Part shown: piece after piece, positions 55,216 through 64,000 of the stretch
Layout of the letters: every line of letters starts with the position of its first letter
Numbering within the stretch: the first letter of the stretch is position 1
Notes under the pieces: generated by a model
Told to the model about the DNA's origin: nothing
The model's database searches: none
The model's input: only the letters and a program-made list of their open reading frames with translations
NCBI RefSeq assembly: GCF_026914265.1
Contig: NC_069136.1
Coordinates: 57,411,492 to 57,475,491, forward strand
Direction of reading: 5' to 3'
From: Mya arenaria
Taxonomy: Eukaryota; Mollusca; Bivalvia; Myida; Myidae
Length of the DNA: 64,000 nt
Translations under genes and position numbers: made by a program

Positions 55216-56355
55216 GTTTTCATTGTCCTAAAACAACGCAATGCCCGATGTGGCGCTGGAATTATCGGCTATTTCCTCATTTTTATTACCGATACAAAGG
55301 TTGTTAAACAACCAGTCATCTACCAAACCGTTGTTCAAATCCGTGTGAACCTCAAGGCGGTATTCTGTGGGAATGGCAGTAACTTATTTTTATTGAAATC
55401 GGTGATATATGGAATGATATATAAAGTATTATGTAATAAACGCTTTGTGGTCCATTGTTTCTATAATCTGGATTGGTTTTATGAAATTTAACTTACTGTG
55501 CATACTAATATACATGAGTCTTTTTAATGAAAGATCTTCTCGTTTTGTACGTTTAATATTGTTCAATTTGGTATTTGCTTTCTTGTTCTACACGTTGTGA
55601 AGAACGTATGTTATCATTGTTTGGAGGACAGAAAGGTCAATTACATCATAAATTATTCATTCTGAAAATATTTTACTGAACTCAAACACCCGTATGAAGC
55701 AATCAAACGCAGATCCAAATTCGGTATTCTCGTTTTTACAAATTAATCAATATTAGCTAAACGGTGCAGGTATATAGTAAAATATGATACCAGGCCAAAT
55801 AAAACCCATTTACATTGTCTTCGCAGTCTTCTTAATTCTTGCAATGCCTCAGGACGAAATTCTTTTAATGCCGCTTGCAGCCGAACAACGCTGTTAATAC
55901 TTTACTTTCTTCTTGTCGTTAAGTTGATGCTAGCTACGATTATACTTATATTTCAAATGTTGCAATAGTAAATAAATGTTGGACAAGGGTTGGTTTGGAT
56001 ACAAATTAGCTAGTAGACACAGTAATCTCCCGTGTTGCTGGCCCTTCTAAGGCGGTGACCCCATTAGCAACTTATTTTGTTAAAGATAAGTGGATGCATG
56101 TGTGATCGGCCGTTGTGTGTCTTTAGTTTAGTCAGTGTGTCAGGCCTTATTCTTGTGGCGATTTTGATGGTATCTTTATTATTGGTTTTTGGTTATGGGG
56201 TTTGTCCCTTTAAAGTCCATCTTATTATTAATCTATTAAGAGGTGTTTTGCTGAATGAATCATTATTAAGGGTAATATTGTAAAATGGTATTAATTAATA
56301 TACAGTTGTAAACTTAGCAAATATGGTAAGCACAGACACGTATATATTGCAACAA
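55216..56355. other. No gene seen
   Basis: AT-rich, short frames only. Confidence 0.45.
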
Positions 56356-56358
56356 AAT

Positions 56359-56991
56359 TTATGCAGTAGCTAAATTGAAACTTAGTTGAAGCATTAGTCG
56401 TTCCGCAACTCTATTTTTGATAGGCGTGTTTGTTGTTTCGCCGACACGAATGTGTTTACCGAACATTTTTACCGTCTGATGAGGAAACTGAGACCAAAGA
56501 TGTGTATAATCAACAAGTATGTTCGAATCCATAGATGAGTTCGTAAAGTCACCGATAGCATTCTTTGTTAATGAAACTCTGGGATTGATCGTTAACGATT
56601 GAGTGGACAATAAATGAAGAAGTTCAATGTGGATTAGATATGACTACGCCATGCTTTTTGTTATGATTTGCATTGTTTACTTGACAACAAACACTGATTG
56701 TGCTGATTGTTAATCCAAAGTTTTATCACTAATCCATCAAGGATCATTTCGTTCTTACCAAGCCTATATACAAACTTCTTACCGACGTAATCCTTGTTCT
56801 GTGACGCTCTCAATCGTAATTTTGCAAAAAAGGGAGGCGCAGTCAATGGCAATATCCGCTACAGTCCCCAACCCTGCTGTTGTTAATGACAGCGCTTGAC
56901 CACTACTAAACAATGTGCCATCCAATTCCTTGGGATGCACGACATACAGGACAAATGGGCCTGCAAAAGTAAGACAATGCCATGGGGGCAT
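56359..56991 (-). other. Minus-strand open segments, unrecognised; possible gene relic
   Basis: Three minus-strand frames follow each other (56779-56991, 56661-56852 and 56359-56610), the first two overlapping in different frames. Their peptides (PFVLYVVHPKELDGTLFSSG, NKDYVGKKFVYRLGKNEMIL) look more protein-like than typical shadows. A single frame shift near 56800 would join the first two. I do not recognise a domain. It could be a pseudogene, two exons or chance. Confidence 0.3.
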
Positions 56992-56999
56992 TGCTTCCC

Positions 57000-58155
57000 C
57001 ATTTATAAATCAAGAAGCTTGATCAAGGATGAACATAGTATGCAATAATTGGATTGATCCAAACAGTGTTTGATGTTTGTCTGTGTGTCATTTATTGTAT
57101 TGTTTTCGTGACAATTTCGAAAAATGATGAGTTTGGTTAAATACTAATAGCTGGTTCGGCGGATCGTGTGAGAAAAATATATCGCTTACCTTAAGACCGA
57201 AGAAAGAAATGGCGCGGTCGGACCTCCCGTAAAGAGAAACGATGCCAATGAGGTCCGTTAAAATCTACTTCAACGACTTATTCATGAAATATATAATGTT
57301 CTTTTTGGAAAGTCTTTTCTGCAGATTCTATTAAAACTGTCTGGGAGTTTTATACACAGGGCTTTATTTTATTTCCCTGGGTATGTCTCAAAACATCCAA
57401 AACGGTTTTAAAATGGCATTAATTAAATTTTAAGCGATTGCATTGCATAGTTCAGGGCAGGAAAAAGTTTAAACATTGCGTTGTATACAACCGCACCGAA
57501 CATGACAGTTTCTTTTAACACTATATTTATAGTGACCGGGCTCAGATGCAGCTACATTCCATGTTCAGAATCACAGACAGGTGGAATGTGTGTTCATGCT
57601 GTAAGCATTTATGTTTGTAGAAACCCCCCAAAACATTTTGGTGCTTGTTTTTATACTTTTTTTCTTTTTATATAACACGTGTCATGCGTAAACATTTGCC
57701 TTCCTTTAGAACTTAGTGTTTGGACAGATAATTTATATTTGATTATGAACGTAATATTGCATATTACTGCAATAGTCGACTTCACCGGTAGTAATTCTGA
57801 TTTTAAAATGAGGTAACGTACAATTGTTTGTCATGCAGGCCTCAAAATGATTCAATATCCTTACAGATTTGCTAGTGTTTTTTTATATAGTACTGTTAGT
57901 ACATGTAGTTTTATATACATTTAAAGAGAAATAATATAGTTCGAGAAATTCGGGCATGATGATCAAAGTTGCGTTATTTGCTCGGACGTTCCAATATTTC
58001 TAGGCAGGATATTATGTAATATTTTCGTTCTTGTTAACATACGCATGAAGTGGCACTGCGTTCGTTATGTTAGTATCATTAACATAGCGTAAATTTGTAA
58101 AGCAACACATGTTCAACTTCTTTGAAAAGTTCTTGGCCTTCTGTTTGTACGAATA
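57000..58155. other. No supported gene
   Basis: AT-rich. A 64-codon frame at 57481 is Cys-rich but unrecognised, without flanking signals. Confidence 0.4.
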
Positions 58156-58160
58156 TTATT

Positions 58161-58606
58161 CACCGGAGATGAGCAAAAAAGTCACGTGACCACAAATACA
58201 AACGCCAGTAGTATTTTGGCTCGATTGATCGTCAATCAAGGTATGTTTCTTATCGATATTTTTTTTATACGCGAGAGTTCGTTCAAATGACATAGCGCAA
58301 AAAAGAATGCATTGTTTTGTCTTTCGATCAGTGTATTGGTCACCATTCATGTCTGCATAGTTTCCGAGAACACTTCGATACAAATGCAAACGCACGTAGG
58401 TAGTGTTTTAATGTCACATATTTTAATAAATTGCCACATTTTATTCAAATGTTTGTTTTTCAGTTGTTCAATAATTGTTTTTAATTGTTTTATGAATACT
58501 TTGTGCGATGCAATATGTACAAAAATGCAATTTCTGAAGTATTTCAAATTTGGTAAACTTACGTAGTCTACCTAAAATGGCAAACGCACGTAGGCATCTT
58601 ATAATA
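58161..58606 (-). repeat. Inverted arm 1
   Basis: On the minus strand it encodes, in two overlapping frames (58347-58547 and 58156-58395), the same peptide blocks as arm 2: IASHK.FIKQ, WQFIKICDI.TLPTCVCI, NYADMNGDQYTDRKTKQCI. A frame shift breaks it near 58390. Confidence 0.7.
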
Positions 58607-58894
58607 AGGAGCAAACGAATATTTCGTTAGCCTTTAAAAACTGAAAATGTGTTCAAGATATTGAAGATATTTATCCGCTTTATTATTAAATATCCATCAT
58701 AATGAAAGTTATATAAATTTATGATACGTAACAAACATTGACACGATATTATGCGGGAGTGTTGCGGGAAATATGAGTTCTCGAACAAACTCTCATCCGG
58801 CCATACCGGTGGTATACAGACTTAACTTACTTAACAATGCTTGTTAAATGTTTATCTCGAATATTTAGAACAGCTGTTGTAATGTCACATTTCA

Positions 58895-59106
58895 GGAACC
58901 ACGCGTTTGATACAAAGAGTCGGAGTCCAGTACAGTACGGGACTGTTTTGATAAACAGAAATGCATTACAGAAGGGAACCATTGGTGTGTGCTGGGAGCG
59001 GGCCAGACGCAACGATTCTAAGATGCTTGTAACAGATCGCATGGGGATAAACGTTTCATTTGAACATAATTTAAACATCTTTAATGAACCATTCTTCGTG
59101 TTGTGA
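58895..59106 (+). CDS. Candidate terminal exon of an unrecognised gene
   Basis: A good acceptor (GTAATGTCACATTTCAG) precedes 70 open codons containing NHAFDTKSRSPVQYGTVLIN and QKGTIGVCWERARRNDSKML, ending at TGA 59104-59106. AATAAA follows at 59268-59273. The peptide looks genuine but I cannot name a domain. Upstream exons were not found. It lies between the arms of the large inverted repeat, so it may be captured or relic sequence. The opposite strand is also open here, which lowers confidence. Confidence 0.35.
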
Positions 59107-59267
59107 TGATAATACTGTCATGATAATTGTTAATGACAGATATTGTGATAATGATAACCATAAAATGATATTGCGATGATACAATGACAATGTATGCTCT
59201 ACCCGGAACAATGTTTATATCACTGAAAATACTCTTTGAACTATATGTATAAGTGCTGTTTTACAGA

Positions 59268-59273
59268 AATAAA
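59268..59273 (+). promoter_or_regulatory. AATAAA after the candidate exon
   Basis: AATAAA in TTTTACAGAAATAAAGACAT, about 160 bp beyond the stop, in keeping with a 3' UTR. Confidence 0.35.
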
Positions 59274-59449
59274 GACATTATAATGGACATGTTCTTCATT
59301 TATTCTATAACTGTATATCTTAGATTAGTTTTATACATTGAATAAAATGATTGACAATAAAAGCGATCACAGATAATCAGATAAAATCAAAGATAAGAAA
59401 TCAAATAACATAACGATTAATTAATAAACAAACTTTTGTTATGATCTGC

Positions 59450-59880
59450 CTGAGATTCTACTTTCTTCCACATCAGATAAGTTGACCTAAAATTTTGGCA
59501 AGGGCCAAGATAAAAAAGTACCCGTATGGAATTCATTTTTTTCAATCGTCATCACACAATTACCTCCCTTGTAGACGACTGTCGTCTGTAGCATCATGGA
59601 AACATTGTCTCGTGGCAATTTTAAAATTCAGAATTGATTATTTCTCGCTTCAAATGGAGCAATAGAAAAGTTTTCGCGCTCCATTCAAGAAATAACGCTG
59701 TCCTCTTTTTAGAACTGTAAATATTTAATCATAACATAAACATCATCTGAATCACTGCACGAATATCCATAACAAACACGAATTATTACAAATCTATACG
59801 CGCATTATATTCACTACGCACTTAAGATTTCCAGGTTTTTCCAGGATCATCGCCGCTCGTGTAAGATAGGTTCATCCCAC
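59450..59880 (+). repeat. Dispersed 0.5-kb repeat, copy 2
   Basis: Partner of 23440-23935 with the same block order. Lies between the arms of the large inverted repeat. Confidence 0.75.
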
Positions 59881-59957
59881 CCCTCTCGCAGGGTGTTTTG
59901 CGGAAACACGGTAAACCCCGCTTTCGCAATACACTCTATGTTCGGGTTGGGATGAAC
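59871..59957. mobile_element. Short foldback element
   Basis: AGGTTCATCCCACCC at the left is inverted at the right (GGGTTGGGATGAACCT), with GTGTTTTGCGGAAACAC pairing in the centre. Inserted exactly where the dispersed repeat has GATAGGTTCATT at 23920. Confidence 0.65.
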
Positions 59958-59959
59958 CT

Positions 59960-60842
59960 TGCACTCTCGGCCATGAAAGATACTTATTATCTAAAATTTG
60001 ATGTTTTATTTGGTGTGTTTAATAACTTTTGCTTGCACAATCTATTTCTATGCCGATAACATGTCGCACGTATAACGTGTCGTGCCATCTTCTCCTCGCC
60101 AATGCCTGTTCAGGCACGTATGTGTGGTGATCTCCTGCATGCATTTCGGACACGGAAACTGCTTATTGGATCCATGTGTGATGCACCTGTATAAATACAT
60201 GTATGCCTTTAAAAGTATGCAATTAAAATACTTGTAATTGCAATATTTTGGTAACCTTTAATAAAAAAAACGCCTGAGCTTGTGACTGGTAGATAATTGC
60301 TTAATTATAGAATAATATAGAATAAAACAAGAATAATATAAGCATTTTTTAATACTAGAATACACTTACATATGGCGCGTCAAACTCTCCGTGGTGTATA
60401 ACTGTTTCTAACAGCATGTAAATGCTTTTACACCGTCATGGCGGCGCTCATGCAATTTCAGCCCCCATGTCGTTTTCAACGCATTCCCACAAACGTGGCA
60501 AACAATGACATCACTGAAACAGACACTGTCATTCATTAATTAAGCGCCACTTATTTACTTCGCAAAATATATTACACAAATTGTAGTTTGTTAAAAGAAT
60601 ATCATCTGTAAAAGCATGTTCATAAAAAATACGTCTCATGCAAACAAACGCTTATTAAAATCTTAAAAGATGGCTTATCTAGCTAAGTAAAACGACATAA
60701 AGCGTTTCACTTTCCCTTATGCATATGACCGTAAGCATTATGATCATAATAATAATTAAATATAAATTCAAAAATCTTACAGCAATAGTTATGGATATGA
60801 AAATAATAAAAAGTTTTAAAAGCTTTCGACATATACGATAAG
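59960..60842. other. No supported gene
   Basis: AT-rich interior of the inverted-repeat structure. A zinc-finger-like look (CGTGGCAAAC) near 60490 is too short to call. Confidence 0.4.
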
Positions 60843-61341
60843 TCATTATTATTATTATATAAGATGCCTACGTGCGTTTGTCATTTTAGGTAGACTACGT
60901 ACGTTTGCCTTATGAAAATGCCAACGTGCGTTTGCCAAATTTAAATACTTCAGAAAATGCATTTGTTTGTACAAATTGCATCGCATAAAATATTCATAAA
61001 ACAAATAAAAGCCATTATTGAACAACTGAAAGTCAAAACAATTGAAAAATTGTGGCAATTTATCAAAATATGTGACATTTTAACACTACCTACGTGCGTT
61101 TGCATTCATGGACACAATTTGTATCGAAGTGTTCTCGAAAACTATGCAGACATGAATGGTGACCAATACACCGATCGAAAGACAAAACAATGCATTCTTT
61201 TTTGCGCGATGTCATTTGAACGAACTCTCGCGTATAACAAAAATATCGATAAGAAACATACCTTGATTGACGATCAATCGAGCCAAAATACTACTGGCGT
61301 TTGCATTTGTGGTCACGTGACTTTTTTGCTCATCCCCGGTG
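60843..61341 (+). repeat. Inverted arm 2 with intact 150-codon frame
   Basis: The frame 60957-61409 runs through the arm and beyond its end. It starts MHLFVQIASHKIFIKQ and includes LPTCVCIHGHNLYRSVLENY and NGDQYTDRKTKQCILF. The same peptide is broken in arm 1. No domain is recognised, and the absence of stops may be chance. Confidence 0.6.
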
Positions 61342-61409
61342 TTATTGCACACAACAATGCAGGAATGCATTCTATAACAGTAATGTTGTTTAACCATATA
61401 ATTATATAA

Positions 61410-62473
61410 TAATTTATCATTATACAAGTTTATTCAAATATTTACACACAACATTACAGTGCATACTATCTACAACATATCGCTCATTTTCATACAATAG
61501 CATCAACTTGTGATATGATATTACGCAGAATTGTGCCCCCAAAAAGACTCATGTTATGTTCTTATCATAGTGAAGATGCACACATAATTTCACCTCATTA
61601 TAAATAAGGGGTTACTTAACAATGCATTGTTTTCCATTCGGTTCTTGATGCTTTATTTACATCTGACATGGTTTATCTCTTTTTTTGTAGTTTTAGATAG
61701 CTTTTATAGTATCCTGATGCCTGATGAAATGTTTTCACAGAGCGCATAAGGTAACGTTAATCCAGACCAGTGCTATTGGAAGTGCGATTTTGATTTTCCG
61801 ACACAATTTTGCCGAAACAAATCCCGCCCAACCTACCCTTTTATTTTGGGTTTGGTACCAAATTTGTCCTTTTTCTGGCTGAGTCCTGAATCAGACACAG
61901 AATCTGTTAATTCAGAGTTCTACGGTATATATCAAAGGGACTAAACACCAGATGGTCCCAACATCGGCAAATATAGTATTACCTTTAAACAAGCCTAGAA
62001 TTGTCAGTACGAGTTGGTACGAAGCCGATACTACGTCATTTTACATGATAAGAATAATATTTGCCGCTCTCTCAGCTGAGTTAATCCGTTTAAAAATGCG
62101 CATAATGGTTTCTAAGATTATAGTGTGTATTTAACATGTGAGTCTGCTGATAGGTACAGATACATATACCGACGCTATTTATAAAATAAATGGGATTTAC
62201 ATGGAAGACAACCCAGTTAATTTCGAATTGAAATAATACGCAAAAACTGAAGAAGACACATTTGTCGAAAGCGATGTGATACATCAATAAGTAAGATTGA
62301 ATGCGTTGCGCACACTGATATCAATTTCAAAAATGTAGTACAACGAAACCGTTCTCATGGTCCGTGTATTTTATAATGTGTTCCTATTAATTAATATCTG
62401 TATTGGGCGTGGCAAAATATCATAGTGCAGTTATGGGTTTTCATTGATATACTTATTAACAAGTATAAACACA
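61410..62473. other. No gene; MITE end at 61932-61960
   Basis: AAAGGGACTAAACACCAGAT followed by GGTCCC matches the ends of the element at 222-712; no partner end was found. The rest is AT-rich. Confidence 0.5.
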
Positions 62474-63190
62474 AAAATAGCCCAGAATAATGACCGAATG
62501 GAAAGTCGAAGATTAAGGTCTACGTTGGACCTTATGGTTGTCTTATCTTATAAACATCGGTTTGTAGTCCATCAACTCAATATATGTTTGAACACACATT
62601 GGTATGATATATTTACAATATCAATATAAATGCACTCACTAGTTATTGACAAGTAATTCCGTATAAGAACACAACATGTTACATCGTGCAATGTTTGCTT
62701 TGTCCAATAGAACAGTTTCAGTATCAAATCACATTCTAGATAATTAGTGCAAAACAAATTTTTTTTAATATTTGCGGTTAAAACACTTATAATAGTATCG
62801 AGGTAATCACAATACATGTCCATTACAAAATAATCTTCATATAAAACAATATAAATTTAACCCCAAATTAGACCCCAAAAGACTAACACAAACGCAAAAG
62901 TCAATTTTCCATATAATTTAATAAAATGTGTGTAAATGAAAATACTTATATATTATTCTTGTAGCTGCAATGTAATTTACTTTTAAAGTTTATTAAATTT
63001 GTATATATACTTTGTATGTTTCAGAGTGTTCAAACATAAAAATGTAATTGTGGTTAATATACAAAGGCTTGTGATTAGATAAAATACATCTTTGAACTGT
63101 TTAACCTGAAGTAGTTACTCTGGAACAACCAAATCGTGAGATTTGAGTCGCCGCCGCACAGCGCAGTGCCGACAAAGAGGCTTGAACTAT
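62474..63190 (+). repeat. Receptor unit 4: flanks only, coding region lost
   Basis: 62474-62715 (AAAATAGCCCAGAATAATGA, AGTTATTGACAAGTAATTCC, AGAACACAACATG.TACATCGTG) parallels the 5' flank of unit 2 (50813-51030). 62940-63190 (TTGTAGCTGCAATGTAATTT, GTGATTAGATAAAATACATC, GTGAGATTTGAGTCGCC) parallels the 3' flank of unit 3. Only about 220 bp of non-coding sequence separate them, so the receptor gene was deleted or never included. Confidence 0.65.
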
Positions 63191-63576
63191 TTGCGCGGAT
63201 ACATCGTCACGAATTTAAATTTTTGTCACCGCGAGTATCGGCCCAGCATCGGTTAAACAATATGCCTTTATTTTGCAACATACCCTGACATCCGTCCAGG
63301 GAAGGATATCATACGTTATTGACCTCGGCCCGATATAAATTAGATGCTATTATCCAAACTGGCGCGACATCAGTCAGACATTGTTTGATACCTTATCTTG
63401 ATTTGTAACACGGCGTGACATGTCGGTCTAGCATCGAATAACGCTATCAGCTCGACACAAAAAATGAAATTTGAACGACAGGCTTTGTCAACCGCCGTCC
63501 GACATAATTCCGTATATCACGGAAGTTTAAAATGGGGTCGTTGAGTGAGGAGAAATACAGGAATTAATGATGTGCG
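63191..63576. other. No gene seen
   Basis: Somewhat CpG-richer spacer without a supported frame. Confidence 0.4.
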
Positions 63577-63672
63577 TGAAGTTAGCAGCACAGCAGCGTA
63601 GCAGCAAGCTGCCAGCAGCAAGTTGATATGCTGCTGGTAGCTAGCTGCTATGCTGCTGGCAGCTAGCTGCTA
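63577..63672. repeat. AGC/GCT-rich inverted repeat
   Basis: AGCAGCACAGCAGCGTAGCA at the left is answered on the right by TGCTGCTGGTAGCTAGCTGC and TGCTGGCAGCTAGCTGCTA. The tract could fold into a CNG-type hairpin. Confidence 0.75.
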
Positions 63673-64000
63673 CATTTTTTAAATTTGAATATAATGATTT
63701 ATATGAACTATATACTACTTTAGTTAATCATTGTATGCTTTCCAGCTGTTTATAGGAATGCAAATAGTGGTAAGAAAAAATGAGATTTTACGTTTGGTAT
63801 AATTTTGATTACTTCGGGTCTTTTTGATAAGCGGTCCACCAACACAGTTATTTTCTTGTGAAAGAACAATTTCTCATCTTACAAACCAGCTAGGGCCAAC
63901 GGGACCATACCAACTAAACATAATCTTTATTTATAGTAAGGAAACTACAATGCTTAAAATTTGACTACCATTACGAGTATGTATGATAAATGTTCAAATC
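63673..64000. other. No gene seen to the window edge
   Basis: AT-rich, no supported frame. Confidence 0.45.

Larger units (their letters stand above)
58161..61341. mobile_element. 3.2-kb element with long inverted terminal repeats
   Basis: Arm 1 (58161-58606) and arm 2 (60843-61341) are inverted copies. Outer ends are CACCGGAGATGAGC and GCTCATCCCCGGTG; GTCACGTGAC sits near both outer ends, and TTATT flanks both sides as a possible 5-bp target duplication. The arms also repeat the motif CCTACGTGCGTTTG (about four sites in arm 2, two in arm 1). Long inverted ends recall MULE-type or foldback elements, but no transposase is recognisable inside. The 2.2-kb interior holds a candidate exon (58895-59106) and a dispersed repeat. 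Confidence 0.6.

Overview
The window reads as eukaryotic, most likely mollusc and probably bivalve, nuclear DNA. It is AT-rich, and its genes are either split by canonical GT/AG introns or intronless. It is crowded with minisatellites, microsatellites, tRNA-derived SINEs, foldback MITEs, LINE fossils and a PIF/Harbinger fossil. The repeat types and the Cys-loop receptor style suggest a bivalve, but no single base proves it. There are no bacterial operons, CRISPR arrays or rRNA genes.

Layout. 1-216: an open frame that may be the last exon of a gene cut by the window edge. 0.2-26 kb: no convincing complete gene; dispersed repeats (pogo-like MITEs, a TTAA foldback element, SINEs, two LINE remnants) and tandem arrays of 88, 47 and 58 bp plus large tetranucleotide tracts. 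26.5-29.2 kb: about 2.75 kb of a 13-bp tandem repeat, ending roughly 190 bp before the first exon of the best multi-exon gene. 29.4-38.9 kb: a six-exon gene for a 446-residue ankyrin-repeat/SOCS-box (ASB-like) protein. All six exons join in phase and end in an LPLP-containing SOCS box. Its introns hold a decayed copy of exon 2, several minisatellites and, just before the last exon, 19 copies of a 35-bp unit that looks like a 3' splice site. 39-46.2 kb: MITEs, a 21-bp array, a broken Harbinger element that keeps its intron, a SINE and a 30-bp array. 46.9-55.2 kb: three units of an intronless nicotinic-type Cys-loop receptor gene, in successive states of decay. Unit 1 is intact (407 aa), unit 2 is damaged and unit 3 has lost nearly all of its coding region. 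A fourth unit at 62.5-63.2 kb keeps only its flanks. 58.2-61.3 kb: a 3.2-kb structure bounded by roughly 450-500-bp inverted repeats that carry related reading frames.

Function. Only two loci look like working genes: the ASB-like gene (a putative substrate adaptor of a Cullin-5 ubiquitin ligase) and receptor unit 1 (a putative cation-selective ligand-gated channel subunit). Nothing in the sequence links them functionally. The rest is the product of mobile elements, slippage and local duplication. Similarities between repeats were judged by eye, so copy numbers and ends are approximate.
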